NCBI GenBank assembly: GCA_036936605.1
Contig: JAUPFV010000005.1
Coordinates: forward strand, 128,413,572 to 128,477,571
Direction of reading: 5' to 3'
From: Limnanthes douglasii subsp. nivea
Lineage: Eukaryota; Streptophyta; Magnoliopsida; Brassicales; Limnanthaceae
DNA: 64,000 nt
This document shows positions 25,677-37,100 of this stretch, one piece after another (position 1 is the stretch's first letter; every line of letters starts with the position of its first letter). The notes under the pieces were generated by a model that saw only the letters and a list, made by a program, of their open reading frames with translations, did not search any database and was not told the origin of the DNA. Both the position numbers and the translations under genes were made by a program.

Positions 25677-26541
25677 TGATGTGATCCTAGATGACACAAG
25701 GAGCTTAGAACATGAAAATGTGCAAGAACCAGATGAACAACTTGAAAAAGAGCTTGAAGTTGAAGATATTCTTATTTTACCGGCTGGTCCAATAACTCGA
25801 TCAAGAGCAAAACAATTTAACAAAGCTGTTGGAGGATTGCTTAATCAACTAGAGAATCCACGTGATCAAAACAGCAAGTATGGTGGAAAAACTTGTCAAA
25901 CCACTCTGGTCTTGATTCAAGCTAATTGATTTCAACAAATGAGAAAGTGTCTCGATTGTACTCTTTTTCCCTTGTTCAAGTTTTGTCCCAATGGGTTTTC
26001 TTGACAAGGTTTTTAATGAGGCAATTGTTTCACTTCACCATTTCCCATTTGTTGAAATAAAAGCCCAAGGCCCATCTACACCAAAAGCCACGTCCTTGGA
26101 GGAGGGAAGGGTCTGATTTCCAACTTATATCATTAATACTTTGTATTTTCAATATTAAAGCATTTTGTTTCCAAGAAAAGCCTTAATTGTTTTAGAGGCA
26201 TGCATTATGTTTCCAAGAACTGCCTTAATTGTGTTCAAGGCTAGTTCTTTCTCCTATAAAAACTATGTACTCAGAATTCTAATGGTTAGACTATCTTTGA
26301 TTCTAAAAAAACTTCTTAAGTTTTACTCTTCTCTTGTTGGTGTGTAATATCCACAAGAAAACTTGTTCTTCATTTGGTGCGCCATATCCAAAGGAAGATC
26401 AGTTGGAATATCAAAGGCCTTTCCAGAACCTTTGTGTGACCTATCGATCCACATCCTTTGATCCTTGAATCCTTTTGGGTTCCGGGTTGCAAAGTTATCC
26501 CTATCCCATTTCAGAGTGCCGATCCTAGGAGGAGTTTATCA
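25677..26541 (+). repeat. LTR of CRM-like copy 1
   Basis: It starts TGATGTGATCC and ends GGAGTTTATCA, so the termini are inverted TGAT...ATCA. Length 865 bp. The first ~250 bp are an open frame (25681-25929) that is the end of pol in a full element: [37 protein letters not shown], ending at QAN and TGA. The TATA box TATAAAAA at 26255-26262 marks the probable start of the element RNA. The boundary is supported by the uninterrupted copy at 29914-34172, where the LTR ends exactly at the PBS and polypurine tract. Confidence 0.92.
26255..26262 (+). promoter_or_regulatory. Probable LTR TATA box
   Basis: TATAAAAA in CTCCTATAAAAACTATGTAC, conserved at the same place in the other copies (for example 44130-44137 on +, 49914-49921 on -). 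It is the only good TATA in the LTR and is upstream of the PBS as expected. Confidence 0.65.
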
Positions 26542-26543
26542 AG

Positions 26544-26555
26544 TGGTATCAGAGC
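26544..26555 (+). other. Primer binding site (initiator Met tRNA)
   Basis: TGGTATCAGAGC, two bases after the LTR end, matches the complement of the 3' end of plant initiator methionine tRNA, the usual primer for minus-strand synthesis in many plant LTR elements. Confidence 0.92.
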
Positions 26556-26871
26556 AACATTCTGAAAGTTAAGTATTCTCTTTCTCATTAATTTTTCTTC
26601 ATCTATTTTATATTATCAGTTTGTTTATGAAGATTTGAGTGTTAGTGTGATGATTTCATTTTGAATCACAAAATTCTGATATGTTTCACCCTAGTTATAG
26701 TTGTTTGAGATTTAAAATCGTAGAAAATCGTTTTTAGGCGCTGTTGTGAAACTTATCTCTTATTATTCTTAGGAAACAGATTTAGATATGTTTTATGGTT
26801 TTAAATAAATTGAAGAACTTTCCAAGGACTTGTTGCTGATGATTTGTTTTTGTTTTGTTTTGTAGAAAAGG

Positions 26872-27035
26872 ATGTCTAATTCAAATGATGCAGAAAACAG
26901 TAATTTCAATAACAACAAGCTTCTAATTGAAGCTATGACAAAGTTGATAGACACCAAGATAGATGCCTTTCGCGAAGAGTTTCAATCAAACACCGACCAC
27001 AAGCGGAACCGTTCACGACAAACCAGTCCAAGAAG
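26872..27035 (+). pseudogene. Start of CRM-like gag, fused to satellite 2
   Basis: ATG at 26872 begins MSNSNDAENSNFNNNK, then TKLIDTKIDAFREEFQ and RSRQTSPRRN, the same N-terminus as the copy at 32971 (-). After RRN the reading frame passes straight into satellite 2 (LEVVPEE, then PDNITHH) and stops at 27208, so the nominal 112-residue product is a chimera of gag and repeat. The capsid domain is absent. Between the PBS and this ATG lie ~315 bp of leader with no other feature. Confidence 0.85.
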
Positions 27036-29913
27036 AAACCACTTGGAGGTTGTACCGGAGGAGATAGTCCTAGAGGAGGTAGTACCGAAGGACTTACCTA
27101 AACCCGATAACATAACCCATCACCACTTCCTGGAGCATTACTATCTTGATTACGTACCCGAAGATGTGAATCTTATCATACCCGGGTTCCATGCCAATTT
27201 GTATCCATAAAACACCTAGAGGGAAGTGCCTGATCTGGAAAGTCAAGAGGTTTACTACGCTAATGTGCCACAACTGTCCGGGAGCGAGGTGACGACCCTA
27301 ATAAGCCGATGTTGTTTGGGAGCAAGGATGATTACCCTAGTACGCTGCCACCGTCTAGGAGCGAGGATCAGTACCCTCGAGAAGACTATGATCGAAGGAA
27401 AGGTAACGAGAGCAACGATAAAAATGAAGAATACTATGAACGAAGAAAAGGTAACTGAATATTTACTAGATGAGGTAGTAGAAGAAGAAACATAGTCAGA
27501 GGTAGTACCAGAAGGGCTAGTACTTGAGGAGGTAGTATCTAAGGAGGACTTACCCGAACCTAGTAACATACCAATCAGCACTTCTCGGAGCACTACTACC
27601 CGTATTACATACCTCAAGACAAGCACCCTATCATACTCGGGTTCACTGCCAATGAGGAAAGAGCTTTATCCAGAGAGTTAAGAGGTTTATTACGCTAATA
27701 TGCCGCCACCGCCTGGGAGCGAGAATGACTCGCGTAATAAGTCGCTACCGTCCAGAAGCGAGAATGACTACAATAATACGTTGTCGTCGCATGGGAGCGA
27801 GGATGTCTACCCTTGAGAAGACTACGACCGAAAAAAATGTAATAGGAGCGACGATGAAAATGAAGAATATTATGACCGAAGAAAAGGTAATATAATATTG
27901 ATTAGAGAGGCAATAGAAGAAGAAATATAGTTGATGGTAGTACTGGAAGAGGTAGTACCAAATGAGGACTTACCCGAACCCGGATTACTTACTCGAACCC
28001 GAGCACCCTATCATACCTGGGGTCACTACCAATGGGTATCTAGAAAACCAATAGAGGGAAGAGCTTGATCCAGAAAGTTGAGAGGTTTACTACGCTAATA
28101 TGCCGCCACCTTCTGGGAGCGAGAATGACTCGCGTAATAAGTCGCTACCATTCAGAAGCGAGGATGACTACACGAATAAGTTGTCGTCGCATGAGAGCGA
28201 GGATGTCTATACCCTTGAGAAGATTACGACCGAAGAAAATGTAACAGTTGCGACAATGAAAAAGAAAAATATTATGACCGAAGAAAATGTAACATAATAT
28301 TTATTAGAGGAGACAGTACAAGTAGAAACACAGTCGATGGTAGTACAAGAGGAGGTAGTGCTGGATGAGCACTTACCCGAACCCGATGACATACTCGATC
28401 TACACTTTCTAGAGCACCACTACATGGATTCCATACCCGAAGACGAACACTTTATCGTACCTGGGTTTGCTGCCAATATGTATCGGGAAAACCACTGGGA
28501 GGAAGAGGCATGATCCAAAAATCAAGAGGTTGACTATACCGCCACCGTCTGAGAACGAGCATGAGTAACCTAATACGATATTGCCCTCTGGGAGCGAAGA
28601 TGACTATCCTAGAGAAGACTATGATCGAAGCAAAAGTTATAGGGGCGACGATGCAAATGAGGAAGACTACGAATCAAGAAAAGGTAACATAATATTTACT
28701 AGAGGTAGTAGAAGAAGAAATACAACTGGAGGTAATACCGGAGGAGAACATACCCAAATCGATGCCATACCCAATCCGCACTTCTCGGAGCAACACAAGC
28801 CAGATTATATACCCAAAAGCAAGCACGCTATCATACTCGGGTTCGCTGCCGATGTTTATCCAGAAAACCACTAGGGAGACGAGCCTGATCCGAAAATTCA
28901 AGAGGTTGACTACACTAATACGCTGACACCGTCAGAGAGCAAGGATGACTACCCTAATTGCTGAGGCTGCCGGGGATAGGCGATAACTACTCTTGAGAAG
29001 ACTATGACCAAAGAAAAGGTAATAGGAGCGATCATGAAAATAAATAAGACTGTCGTCTTGAAGCGAGGATGACTACACTAATACGCTACGCCGCTTGGGA
29101 GAGAGGATGACTACTCTACAGAAGACTATGAGCGAAGAAAAGGTAACATAATATTTACAATAGGTGGTTGTAGAATAAGAATCATAGTTGGAGGTAGTAC
29201 AGGATGAGATAGTACCAGAAGACAACTTAACCGAACCCGATGACATTCCCGATCAATACTTCTCGAATTACCACTCTCTGGACTTCATACCCAAAGACGA
29301 GCAGCCTATCGTACCTGAGTATGCTACCAATGTGTATCCGGAAAACCACTTGGGAAAAGAGCTTGATTGGAAAGTCAAGAGGTTGACTACACTAATACAC
29401 CACCACTGTCTGGGTGCGAGGATGACTACCCCAATATGTTTCAACCGAATGGGAGGTAGGGTCACCACACTGGAAAATACTATGGCCGAATAAAAGGTAA
29501 TATGAGCGACTACAAAAAGGAAGAAGAGTATGACCGAAAATAATGTAACATAATATTTACTAGTGGAGGTAGTAAAATAAGAAACATAATCAGAGGCAGT
29601 ACTCGATGAGGACTTACCCTAACCAATGACATACATGTTTAGCACGTCCTGAAGCACCACATACTGGATTACATAACCAAAAACAAGCACGATATCGTAT
29701 AGAGGTTCGTTGCTGATGTCCATCCGGAATACCACTACAGGGAAGATCTTGATCCGCAAAGTCAAGAGGTTGGCTACCCTAATACGTTGTTGTCATCTCA
29801 AAGCAAGGAGGACCACTCTTCAGATGACTATGACCAAAAAAATATAACAGGAGCGATGATGAAAATGAAGAATACTATGGTAGTTGAAGAAGAAACACAG
29901 TTGGAAGTAGTAT
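27036..29913 (+). repeat. Satellite 2 array, forward part 1
   Basis: Tandem monomers with landmarks GAACCCGATGACATACC, GGAGCACCACTACCCGGATTACATAC, GGTTCGCTGCCAATGTGTATCC, AGTCAAGAGGTTGACTAC, GGGAGCGAGGATGACTACCC and GACTATGACCGAAGAAAAGG. The GGATTACATAC landmark falls at about 27148, 27603, 27983, 28427, 28803, 29281 and 29667 (spacings 455, 380, 444, 376, 478, 386). Length variation comes from different numbers of a ~39-bp sub-repeat (GGGAGCGAGGATGACTACCC unit) and a ~45-bp unit (GACTATGACCGAAGAAAAGG). Two neighbouring monomers (27721 and 28121, 400 bp apart) share unusually similar variants, a recent duplication. The purine-rich strand is +. Confidence 0.93.
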
Positions 29914-30785
29914 TGATAAACTCCTCCTAGAATCGGCACTCTGAAATGGGATAGAGATAACTTTGCAACCAGGAACCCAAAAGGATTCAAGGATCAAAGG
30001 ATGTGGATCGATAGGTCACACAAAGGTTGTGGAAAGGACTTTGATATTCCAACTGATCTTCCTTTGGATATGACGCACCAATTGAAGAACAGGTTTTCGT
30101 GTGGATATTACACACCAACAAGAGAAGAGTAAAACTTAAGAAGTTTTTTTCAGAATCAAAGATAGTTTAACCATTAGAATTCTGAGTACATAGTTTTTAT
30201 AGGAGAAAGAACTAGCCTTGAACACAATTAAGGTTGTTCTTGGAAACATAATGCATGCCTCTAAAACAATTAAGGCTTTTCTTGGAAACAAAATGCTTTA
30301 ATATTGAAAATACAAAGTATTAATGATATAAGCTGGAAATCAGACCCTTCCCTCCTCCAAGGACGTGGCTTTTGGTGTAGATGGTCCTTGGGCTTTTATT
30401 TCAACAAATGGGCAATGGTGAAGTGAAACAATTGCCTCATTAAAAACCTTTTCAAGAAAACCCATTGGGACAAAACTTGAACAAGGGAAAAAGAGTACAA
30501 TCGAGACACTTTCTCATTTGTTGAAATCAATTAGCTTGAATCAAGACCAAAGTGGTTTGACAAGCTTTTCCACCATACTTGCTGTTTTAATCACGTGGAT
30601 TCTCTAGTTGATTAAGCAATCCTCCAACGCCTTTGTTAAATTGTTTTGCTCTTGATCGAGTTGTTGGACCAGCCGGTAAAATAAGAATATCTTCAACTTC
30701 AAGCTCATCTTCTTTTTCAAGTTGTTCATCTCGTTCTTGCACATTTCCATGTTCTAAGCTCCTTGTGTCATCTAGGATCACATCA
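29914..30785 (-). repeat. 3' LTR of CRM-like copy 2
   Basis: Between TGATAAACTCC and GGATCACATCA on the + strand. The pol frame enters it on the minus strand and ends early at 30587 because GATCAA has become GATTAA, about 25-30 codons before the stop used by the other LTR copies. Confidence 0.92.
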
Positions 30786-31446
30786 TCCTCTCCCACTTGA
30801 AAAGGATTTGACCTCAAATCCATTTCATCTGCGATAAAAGGAACCAAATCAGAAACATTAAAGGTAGGACTCCCTTTATACTTACCTCGTAGGTCAAGTT
30901 GATACGCATTATTGTTGATTTTTTTTGTTACTTCAAATGGTCCCTCAATTCTAGGCATCAATTTTGACTTCCTCTCTTCTGGAAATCTTTCTTTTCTTAA
31001 ATGCACCCATACTTGATCTCCAACCTCAAAAACTTTCTCACGTCTTCCCTTGTTTGCTTGTTTGACATATTGCTCAGTTTTCTTTTCTATGTTTTTCCTT
31101 GCATCATCATGGATCTGTTTTACAAGTTTAGCTTTTTTTTTCCCATCTATGCTAGTTCTTTCACTAAAAGGCAAAGGAAGTAGATCCAAAGGATATATTG
31201 GGTTAAATCCATAAACAATTTGAAAAGGAGAGTACTTAGAAGCATAATGCATAGAATGATTGTATGCAAATTCAACATGCGGCAAACATTCTTCCCAAGT
31301 TTTCAAGTTCTTTTTAATTAATGCACGTAGAAGAGTTGACAAAGTCCCATTTACTACTTCTGTTTGTCCATCAGTTTGTGGGTGACAGGTAGTAGAAAAT
31401 AAAAGCTTAGTCCCTAACTTAGACCACAAAGTTTTCCAAAAGTAAC
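30587..31446 (-). pseudogene. Integrase core end and C-terminus, CRM-like copy 2
   Basis: Minus-strand frame from about 31470 ([16 protein letters not shown]) through [15 protein letters not shown] (catalytic Glu), [34 protein letters not shown], the GPY-like [29 protein letters not shown] and [13 protein letters not shown], then into the LTR-encoded tail. The strand-transfer domain is partly lost: a short deletion and shift near 31470 separates it from VFKEIVRL. The NVSDLVPF and DLRSNPFQ ending without a classic chromodomain is what suggests a CRM-type chromovirus. I cannot confirm the CR motif. Confidence 0.85.
30786..30799 (-). other. Polypurine tract of CRM-like copy 2
   Basis: On the minus strand CAAGTGGGAGAGGA lies directly against the 3' LTR start TGATGTGATCC, which fixes the LTR boundary. 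It lies inside the pol reading frame. Confidence 0.8.
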
Positions 31447-31800
31447 TTAGAAAATTAGTGCCCCTATCTGCAAACGAACTATCTCTTTAAATACCAGATT
31501 AGCAATGTGCAATGCATCATCAGTTTTGTGACAAGCAACAAAGTGTGCCATTTTAGAGAATCGATCAACAACCACAAAAATGGAATCCTTACCAGTTCTA
31601 GTCCTAGGCAATCCAACTACAAAGTCCATAGATATATCATTCCAAGGATGCGTAGGAATAGGTAAAGGAGTATACAAGCTGTGGTATTGAACCTTTGGCC
31701 ACAAATAATGCTGCCATGTTTGCAAAGCTCGAACTAAGGCATACAACTCCTTATCATAAGTAGGATAGTTTTGAGTAGCTCCTCAAAGATTTTCACTGAA
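31447..31800 (-). pseudogene. RNase H-integrase deletion fusion, CRM-like copy 2
   Basis: The minus strand reads [20 protein letters not shown], the end of RNase H, then jumps at about 31697 to [20 protein letters not shown], the start of the integrase core (first catalytic Asp in SMDFV), and on to [15 protein letters not shown] and FKEIVRL. About 90 residues expected between these points, including the HHCC zinc finger, are missing. An in-frame stop lies near 31780, upstream of this stretch. Confidence 0.8.
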
Positions 31801-32354
31801 ATAAGCTATGGGCTTTTTATCCTACATCAAAACAGCTCCAGTCCCAATTCCAGAAGCATCACATTCTATCTCAAAAGTTTTAAGAAAATCAGGTAATGTC
31901 AAGACAGGAGCATGAGTAAGCTTCTCTTTTAAGGATTGAAATGCTTCTTCTTGAGCTTGTTCCCACTTGAAACCAACGCCCTTCTTTATTATTTCAGTGA
32001 GTGATGCAGCTAAGGTGCTGAAATCTTTGACAAAACGCCTATAAAATCCTGCAAGGCCGTGGAAGCTTCTCACTTCTACAAAACCCCTTTGGATTGTCTT
32101 TAGGGAATACATCTTCAAATTCCTGCAAGAGAGAAGTCATCTCACTAGGCAACACCGGTGTCAAATTAGTTAAACTCATAAGAGTTTTCTTAAACACAAA
32201 AAGTAACATAGGTTGCTTAGAGAATAATGCTTTCTTAACCTCGCTAGATTTTGCATAGAAATTCGAATGTTTAGTTACCCGAATTTCCTTGTTCTGCATA
32301 TGCTTTTGATCTTGGTAAACTTCTCGTGGAGTCATGGGAACTAGAATGGTTTTC
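31801..32354 (-). pseudogene. RT C-terminus with pre-RT fragment, CRM-like copy 2
   Basis: The minus strand reads ILVPMTPREVYQDQ, SSEVKKALF and [12 protein letters not shown], the region between protease and RT, to about 32090. The frame then shifts and the sequence jumps to [35 protein letters not shown] and [16 protein letters not shown], the RT thumb/connection and start of RNase H (catalytic Asp in CDAS). The fingers and palm with the YVDD-type active site are absent, so no reverse transcriptase could be made. Confidence 0.82.
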
Positions 32355-32971
32355 CTTCCTTGTGTTAATCTCCTCAGCTTTAGATGCAGCTCACGGTGGT
32401 AATGACTAGGAACAAACCTCTTCCGCATAATGGCTTTCATTTCTGCCCATGATTCTATAGGATGTTCCCCATTACACCTTCTTGAGGTAACTAGTTGATC
32501 CCACCAACTAAGAGCATAATCATAAAATTCAGTAGCAGCAATTCTTACTCGATTTGTCTTCGTGTAGTGTTGAACGTTGAAAAACAGTTCAATCTTCTTT
32601 TCCCATTCCAAATAGGCATCTGGATCGTTTTTTCCATGGAATGGTGGAATCTTAATCTTGAGACCTCCAAGATTGTCACGCATACGTTCGTTGCCCTCTC
32701 TTGTACGTCTATGGTGCCTTCTATGGCTGTTTTGAGACGAATTGCTCATGCGTTCATAATATTCATCAGCGGCTTCATTTCTGAATTGTTCAGGTAGTTC
32801 ATGGTTTCTTCTTGGACTGGTTTGTTGTGAACGGTTCCGCTCGTGGTCAGTGTTTGATTGAAGCTCTTCGCGAAAGGCATCTTTCTTGGTGTCTATCAAC
32901 TTTGTCATAACTTTAATTAGAAGCTAGTAGTTATTGAAGTTACTGTTTTCTGCATCATTTGAATTAGACAT
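32355..32971 (-). pseudogene. CRM-like gag, copy 2
   Basis: The family start codon is at 32971 (MSNSNDAENS) but an in-frame TAG occurs about 15 codons in, where copy 1 has an AAG-type codon. An internal ATG at 32908 opens MTKLIDTKKDAFREE. The capsid domain follows: KIPPFHGKNDPDAYLEWEKK, ATEFYDYALSWWDQLV, MRKRFVPSHYHRELHLKL. It ends at LTQGRK near 32358, where a deletion joins it in frame to pre-RT sequence. The zinc knuckle and protease are gone. The capsid part itself is well kept. Confidence 0.87.
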
Positions 32972-33288
32972 CCTTTTCTACAAAACAAAACAAAAACAAA
33001 TCACCAGCAACAAGTCCTTGGAAAGTTCTTCAATTTATTTAAAACCATAAAACATATCCAAATCTGTTTTCCTAAGAATATTAAGAGATAAGTTTCACAA
33101 CAGCACCTAAAAACGATTTTCTACGATTTTAAATCTCAAACAACTATAACTAGGGTGAAACAGATCAGAATTTCGTGATTCAAAATGAAATCATCACACT
33201 AACACTCAAATTTTCACAAACAAACTGATAATATAAAATAGATGAAGAAAAATGAATGAGAAAGAGAATACCCAACTTTCAGAATGTT

Positions 33289-33300
33289 GCTCTGATACCA
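33289..33300 (-). other. Primer binding site of CRM-like copy 2
   Basis: GCTCTGATACCA on +, that is TGGTATCAGAGC on the element strand, two bases from the 5' LTR end at 33303. It matches initiator Met tRNA as in copy 1. Confidence 0.92.
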
Positions 33301-33302
33301 CT

Positions 33303-34172
33303 TGATAAACTCCTCCTAGAATCGGCACTCTAAAATGGGATAGGGATAACTTTGCAACCAGAAACCCAAAAGGATTCAAGGATCAAAGGATGTGGATCGA
33401 TAGGTCACACAAAGGTTGTGGAAAGGCCTTTGATATTCCAACTGATCTTCCTTTGGATATGACGCACCAAATGAAGAACGGGTTTTCTTGTGGATATTAC
33501 ACACCAACAAGAGAAGAGTAAAACTTAAGAAGTTTTTTCAGAATCAAAGATAGTCTAACCATTAGAATTCTGAGTACATAGTTTTTATAGGAGAAAGAAC
33601 TAGCCTTGAACACAATTAAGGCTGTTCTTGGAAACATAATGCATGCCTCTAAAACAATTAAGGCTTTTCTTGGAAACAAAATGCTTTAATATTGAAAATA
33701 CAAAGTATTAATGATATAAGATTGAATCAGACCCTTCCCTCCTCCAAGGACGTGGCTTTTGGTGTAGATGGGCCTTGGGCTTTTATTTCAACAAATGGGA
33801 AATGGTGAAGTGAAACAATTGCCTCATTAAAAACCTTGTCAAGAAAACCCATTGGGACAAAACTTGTACAAGGGAAAAAGAGTACAATCGAGACACTTTC
33901 TCATTTGTTGAAATTAATTAGCTTGAATCAAGACCAAAGTGTTTTGACAAGATTTTCCACCATACTTGCTGTTTTGATCACGTGGATTCTCTAGTTGATT
34001 AAGCAATCCTCCAACAACTTTGTTAAATTGTTTTGCTCTTGATCGAGTTGTTGGACCAGCCGGTAAAATGAGAATATCTTCAACTTCAAGCTCATCTTCT
34101 TTTTCAAGTTGTTCATCTGGTTCTTGCACATTTCCATGTTCTAAGCTCCTTGTGTCATCTAGGATCACATCA
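33303..34172 (-). repeat. 5' LTR of CRM-like copy 2
   Basis: 870 bp with the same termini. Its ~85-codon pol-tail frame (ending at 33914) is uninterrupted, unlike the 3' LTR of the same element. The sequence between LTR and gag (32972-33288) is leader without other features. Confidence 0.92.
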
Positions 34173-37100
34173 AGTATGAGGGGAGGACCCACACAAACCG
34201 ATGACATACCCGATGAACCCTTCTAGTAGTACCACTACCCAGATTACATTCTTGAAGACGAGCACCATATCATACCCAGGTTTGCTGCCAATGTGTATCT
34301 AGAAAATTACTGGTGGGAAGAGCCTGATTTGGAAAGCGAAGAGGTTGACTATGGTAATACATCACCGCCGTCGAGGAGCGAGGATGACTACCCTAATAAG
34401 TTGTCGGCGCTTCGGAGCGACGATGACTACACTTGAGAAGATTATGAGCAAAGAAAAGGTAACACGAGCGACGATGAAAATGAAGAAGACTATGACCGAA
34501 GAAAAGGTAACAAGAGTTTGACCGAAGAAAAAGTACTATGATATTTACCAGAGGAGGTAGTAGAAGAAGAAACCCAATCTGAGTTAGTACCGATGACATA
34601 CCTGATCAGCACTTCGTGGAGCACCATTAACCGAATTAAATACCCAAAAATTAGCACCCTATCGTACCTGGGTTTGCTGCCAATATGTCTCAGGGAAACA
34701 ACTAGGAGTAAGGAGCTTTATCCGGAAAGTCAAGAGGTTATCTACGCTAATACGCCGCCACCATCTGGGAGCGATGATGACTACCCTAGTACGCTGGAGT
34801 CGTCTGGGAGAGAGAATGACTACCCTAATACACTACTGCCACATAAGAGCGAGGATGACAACCTTAGAGAAGACTATGACCGAATAAAATGTATCAGGCA
34901 ACGATGAAAATGAAGAAGACTATGACTAAAGAAAACATAACATAATATTTACTAGAGGAGGTTGAAGAAAAAGAAACACAATCAGAGTTGGTACCAGAGG
35001 AAATAGTACCAGAGGATGACCTACACGAACCCGATGACATACCTGATCATCACTTTCCGGAGTACCTCTATCCAGATTGCATACCCAAAGACAAGTACCA
35101 TATCGTACCCGGTTTCGCTGCCAACGTGTATCCGGAAAACCACTCAGAGGAAGAACATTATCTGAAAAGTCAAGAGGTTGAGTACACTAATATACCGCCA
35201 CCGTCTAGGAGCGAGGATGACTACCTAAATACGTTGCTGCCGTTTGGAACCGAGGATAACTACCCTAATACGCTGCCGCCGCCTGAGAGGGAGAATGATT
35301 ACCGTTCAGAAGAGTATGACGAAAGAAAAAACACGACGATGAAAATGAAGAAGACTATGGCCAAAGAAATTGTGATATAATATTTAATAGATGAGGTAAT
35401 AGAAGAAGAAACACAGTCGAAGGTAGTACCGGAGGAGTACTTACCCAAACCAGTGACATACCCGATCAACATTTCCTAGAGCACTGCTGCCCGGATTACA
35501 TATCCGAAGACAAGCACCCTATCGTACCAGGGTTCGCTGCCAATATTTACTCATAAAACCACTAGGCGGATGAGCCTAATCCGGAAAGGTAAGAGGTTGA
35601 CTATACTAATACGCCGCCACCGTCTGGGAGCGAGGGTGACATCCTAATACGTCTCTCCCGTGTGGGAGCGAAGAAGACTGCAAGGTTTAGTACCCTAGAG
35701 AAACCTATCACCGAAGAAAGGTAACAGGAGCGACGAAGTAAATGAGAAAGACTATAACAAAAAAAAGGTAACATAACATTTACTAGAGGAGGTAGTAGAA
35801 TAAGAAACACACTTAGAGTTAGTAACGAATGAGATATTACTGGAGGAGGACTTTCCCAAACCGATGACATACCCGATCAGCACTTTCCGGAGCACCACTA
35901 CCCGGATTACATACCCAAAAACGACCACGCTATTGTACCGGGGTTCATTGCTAATGTCTATCTGGAAACCCACTAGGGGGGAAGAGCCTGATCCGGAAAG
36001 TCAAAAGGTTGACTCTGCTAATACGTCACCATCGTATGAAAGCGAGGATGACTACCCTAATACGCCACTACGATCTGGAAGATGGGATGACTACCCTAAT
36101 ACGTTACCGCTTCCTGGGAGCGAGTATGACTACCCTTTAGAAAACTATGACCAAAACAAATTTAACAAGAGCGGCGATGAAAATGAAGATGGCTATGACC
36201 GAATAAAATGTAACATAATATTTACTAGAGGAGGTCGTCGATGAATAACCAAAGTTGGAGGTAATATCGAATGAGGATTTACCCGAATCGATGACATATC
36301 CGATCAGCATTTCCCGAAACACCTCGACTCGGATTACATACTCGAAAATGAGCACCCTATCTTAACCAGGTTCACTGCCGATGTGTATCAACATAAACTA
36401 TTAGGAGGAAGAGCTTGATCCGGAAAGTCAAGAGATTGACTATGCTAATACACCACCACTGTCTAGAAGCGAGGATGCCTATCGTACTACGCCGCTGCCA
36501 TCTCAGAGCGAGGATGACTACCTTTATACGCTGGTGTCGCTTGAGAGCGAGGATGGCTACCTTGGAGAAGACTATTGCCGAAGGAAATGTAACATAAGCG
36601 ACTATAGTAGAATAAGAAACATAGTCGGAAATTGCACCACAAAAGGTTGTATTGGAGGAGGTGAACTTATCTGAAATGATGACATACCCGATCATCACTT
36701 CTCCGAGCACCACTACCCGGATTACTTACTCGAAGATGAGCACCCTATCGTACCCGGGTTCATTGACAATATGTATATAGAAAAACACTAGAGAAAGAGC
36801 CTGATCTGAAAAGTCAAGAGATTTACTACACTAATACGCTACCACCATTTAGGAGCGCTGATGACTACCCTAATATGTTGATACCGTATGGGAGCAAGGA
36901 TGAGTACCCTGGAGAAGACTATGACCAAAGAAAAGGTAATAGAAGCGACAATGAATATGAAGAAGTATAACTGAAGAAAAGGTAACATAATATTTACTAA
37001 AGGAGGTAATAGAAAAAGAAACACAGTCAGAGGTAGTACCGGAGGGTGTAGTAGCTGAGGAGGTTGTACCGGAAGAGGACTTACCCAAACCCGTTGAGAT

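Larger units (their letters stand above)
25677..27035 (+). mobile_element. CRM-like chromovirus copy 1, 3'-truncated
   Basis: One 5' LTR, the PBS, a leader and the first ~55 codons of gag, then an abrupt join to satellite 2 within AGAAGAAAC(C)AC. The same LTR occurs four more times in the window. The left neighbour is the Tat antisense ORF, so this copy inserted into the Tat element. Its right half was lost in a later rearrangement, and no second LTR or TSD partner can be found adjacent. Confidence 0.88.
29914..34172 (-). mobile_element. CRM-like chromovirus copy 2, internally deleted
   Basis: A complete insertion with two LTRs (29914-30785 and 33303-34172), PBS and polypurine tract, flanked by a perfect 5-bp target duplication AGTAT (29909-29913 and 34173-34177) in satellite 2. 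The element reads on the minus strand. Total 4.26 kb, too short for an autonomous gypsy element. The internal part has lost most of protease, the RT core, the end of RNase H with the integrase zinc finger, and a small piece of the integrase core. The two LTRs differ at roughly 20-30 sites of ~870 by eye, so the insertion is fairly young. Spread would have required proteins from another copy. Confidence 0.93.
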
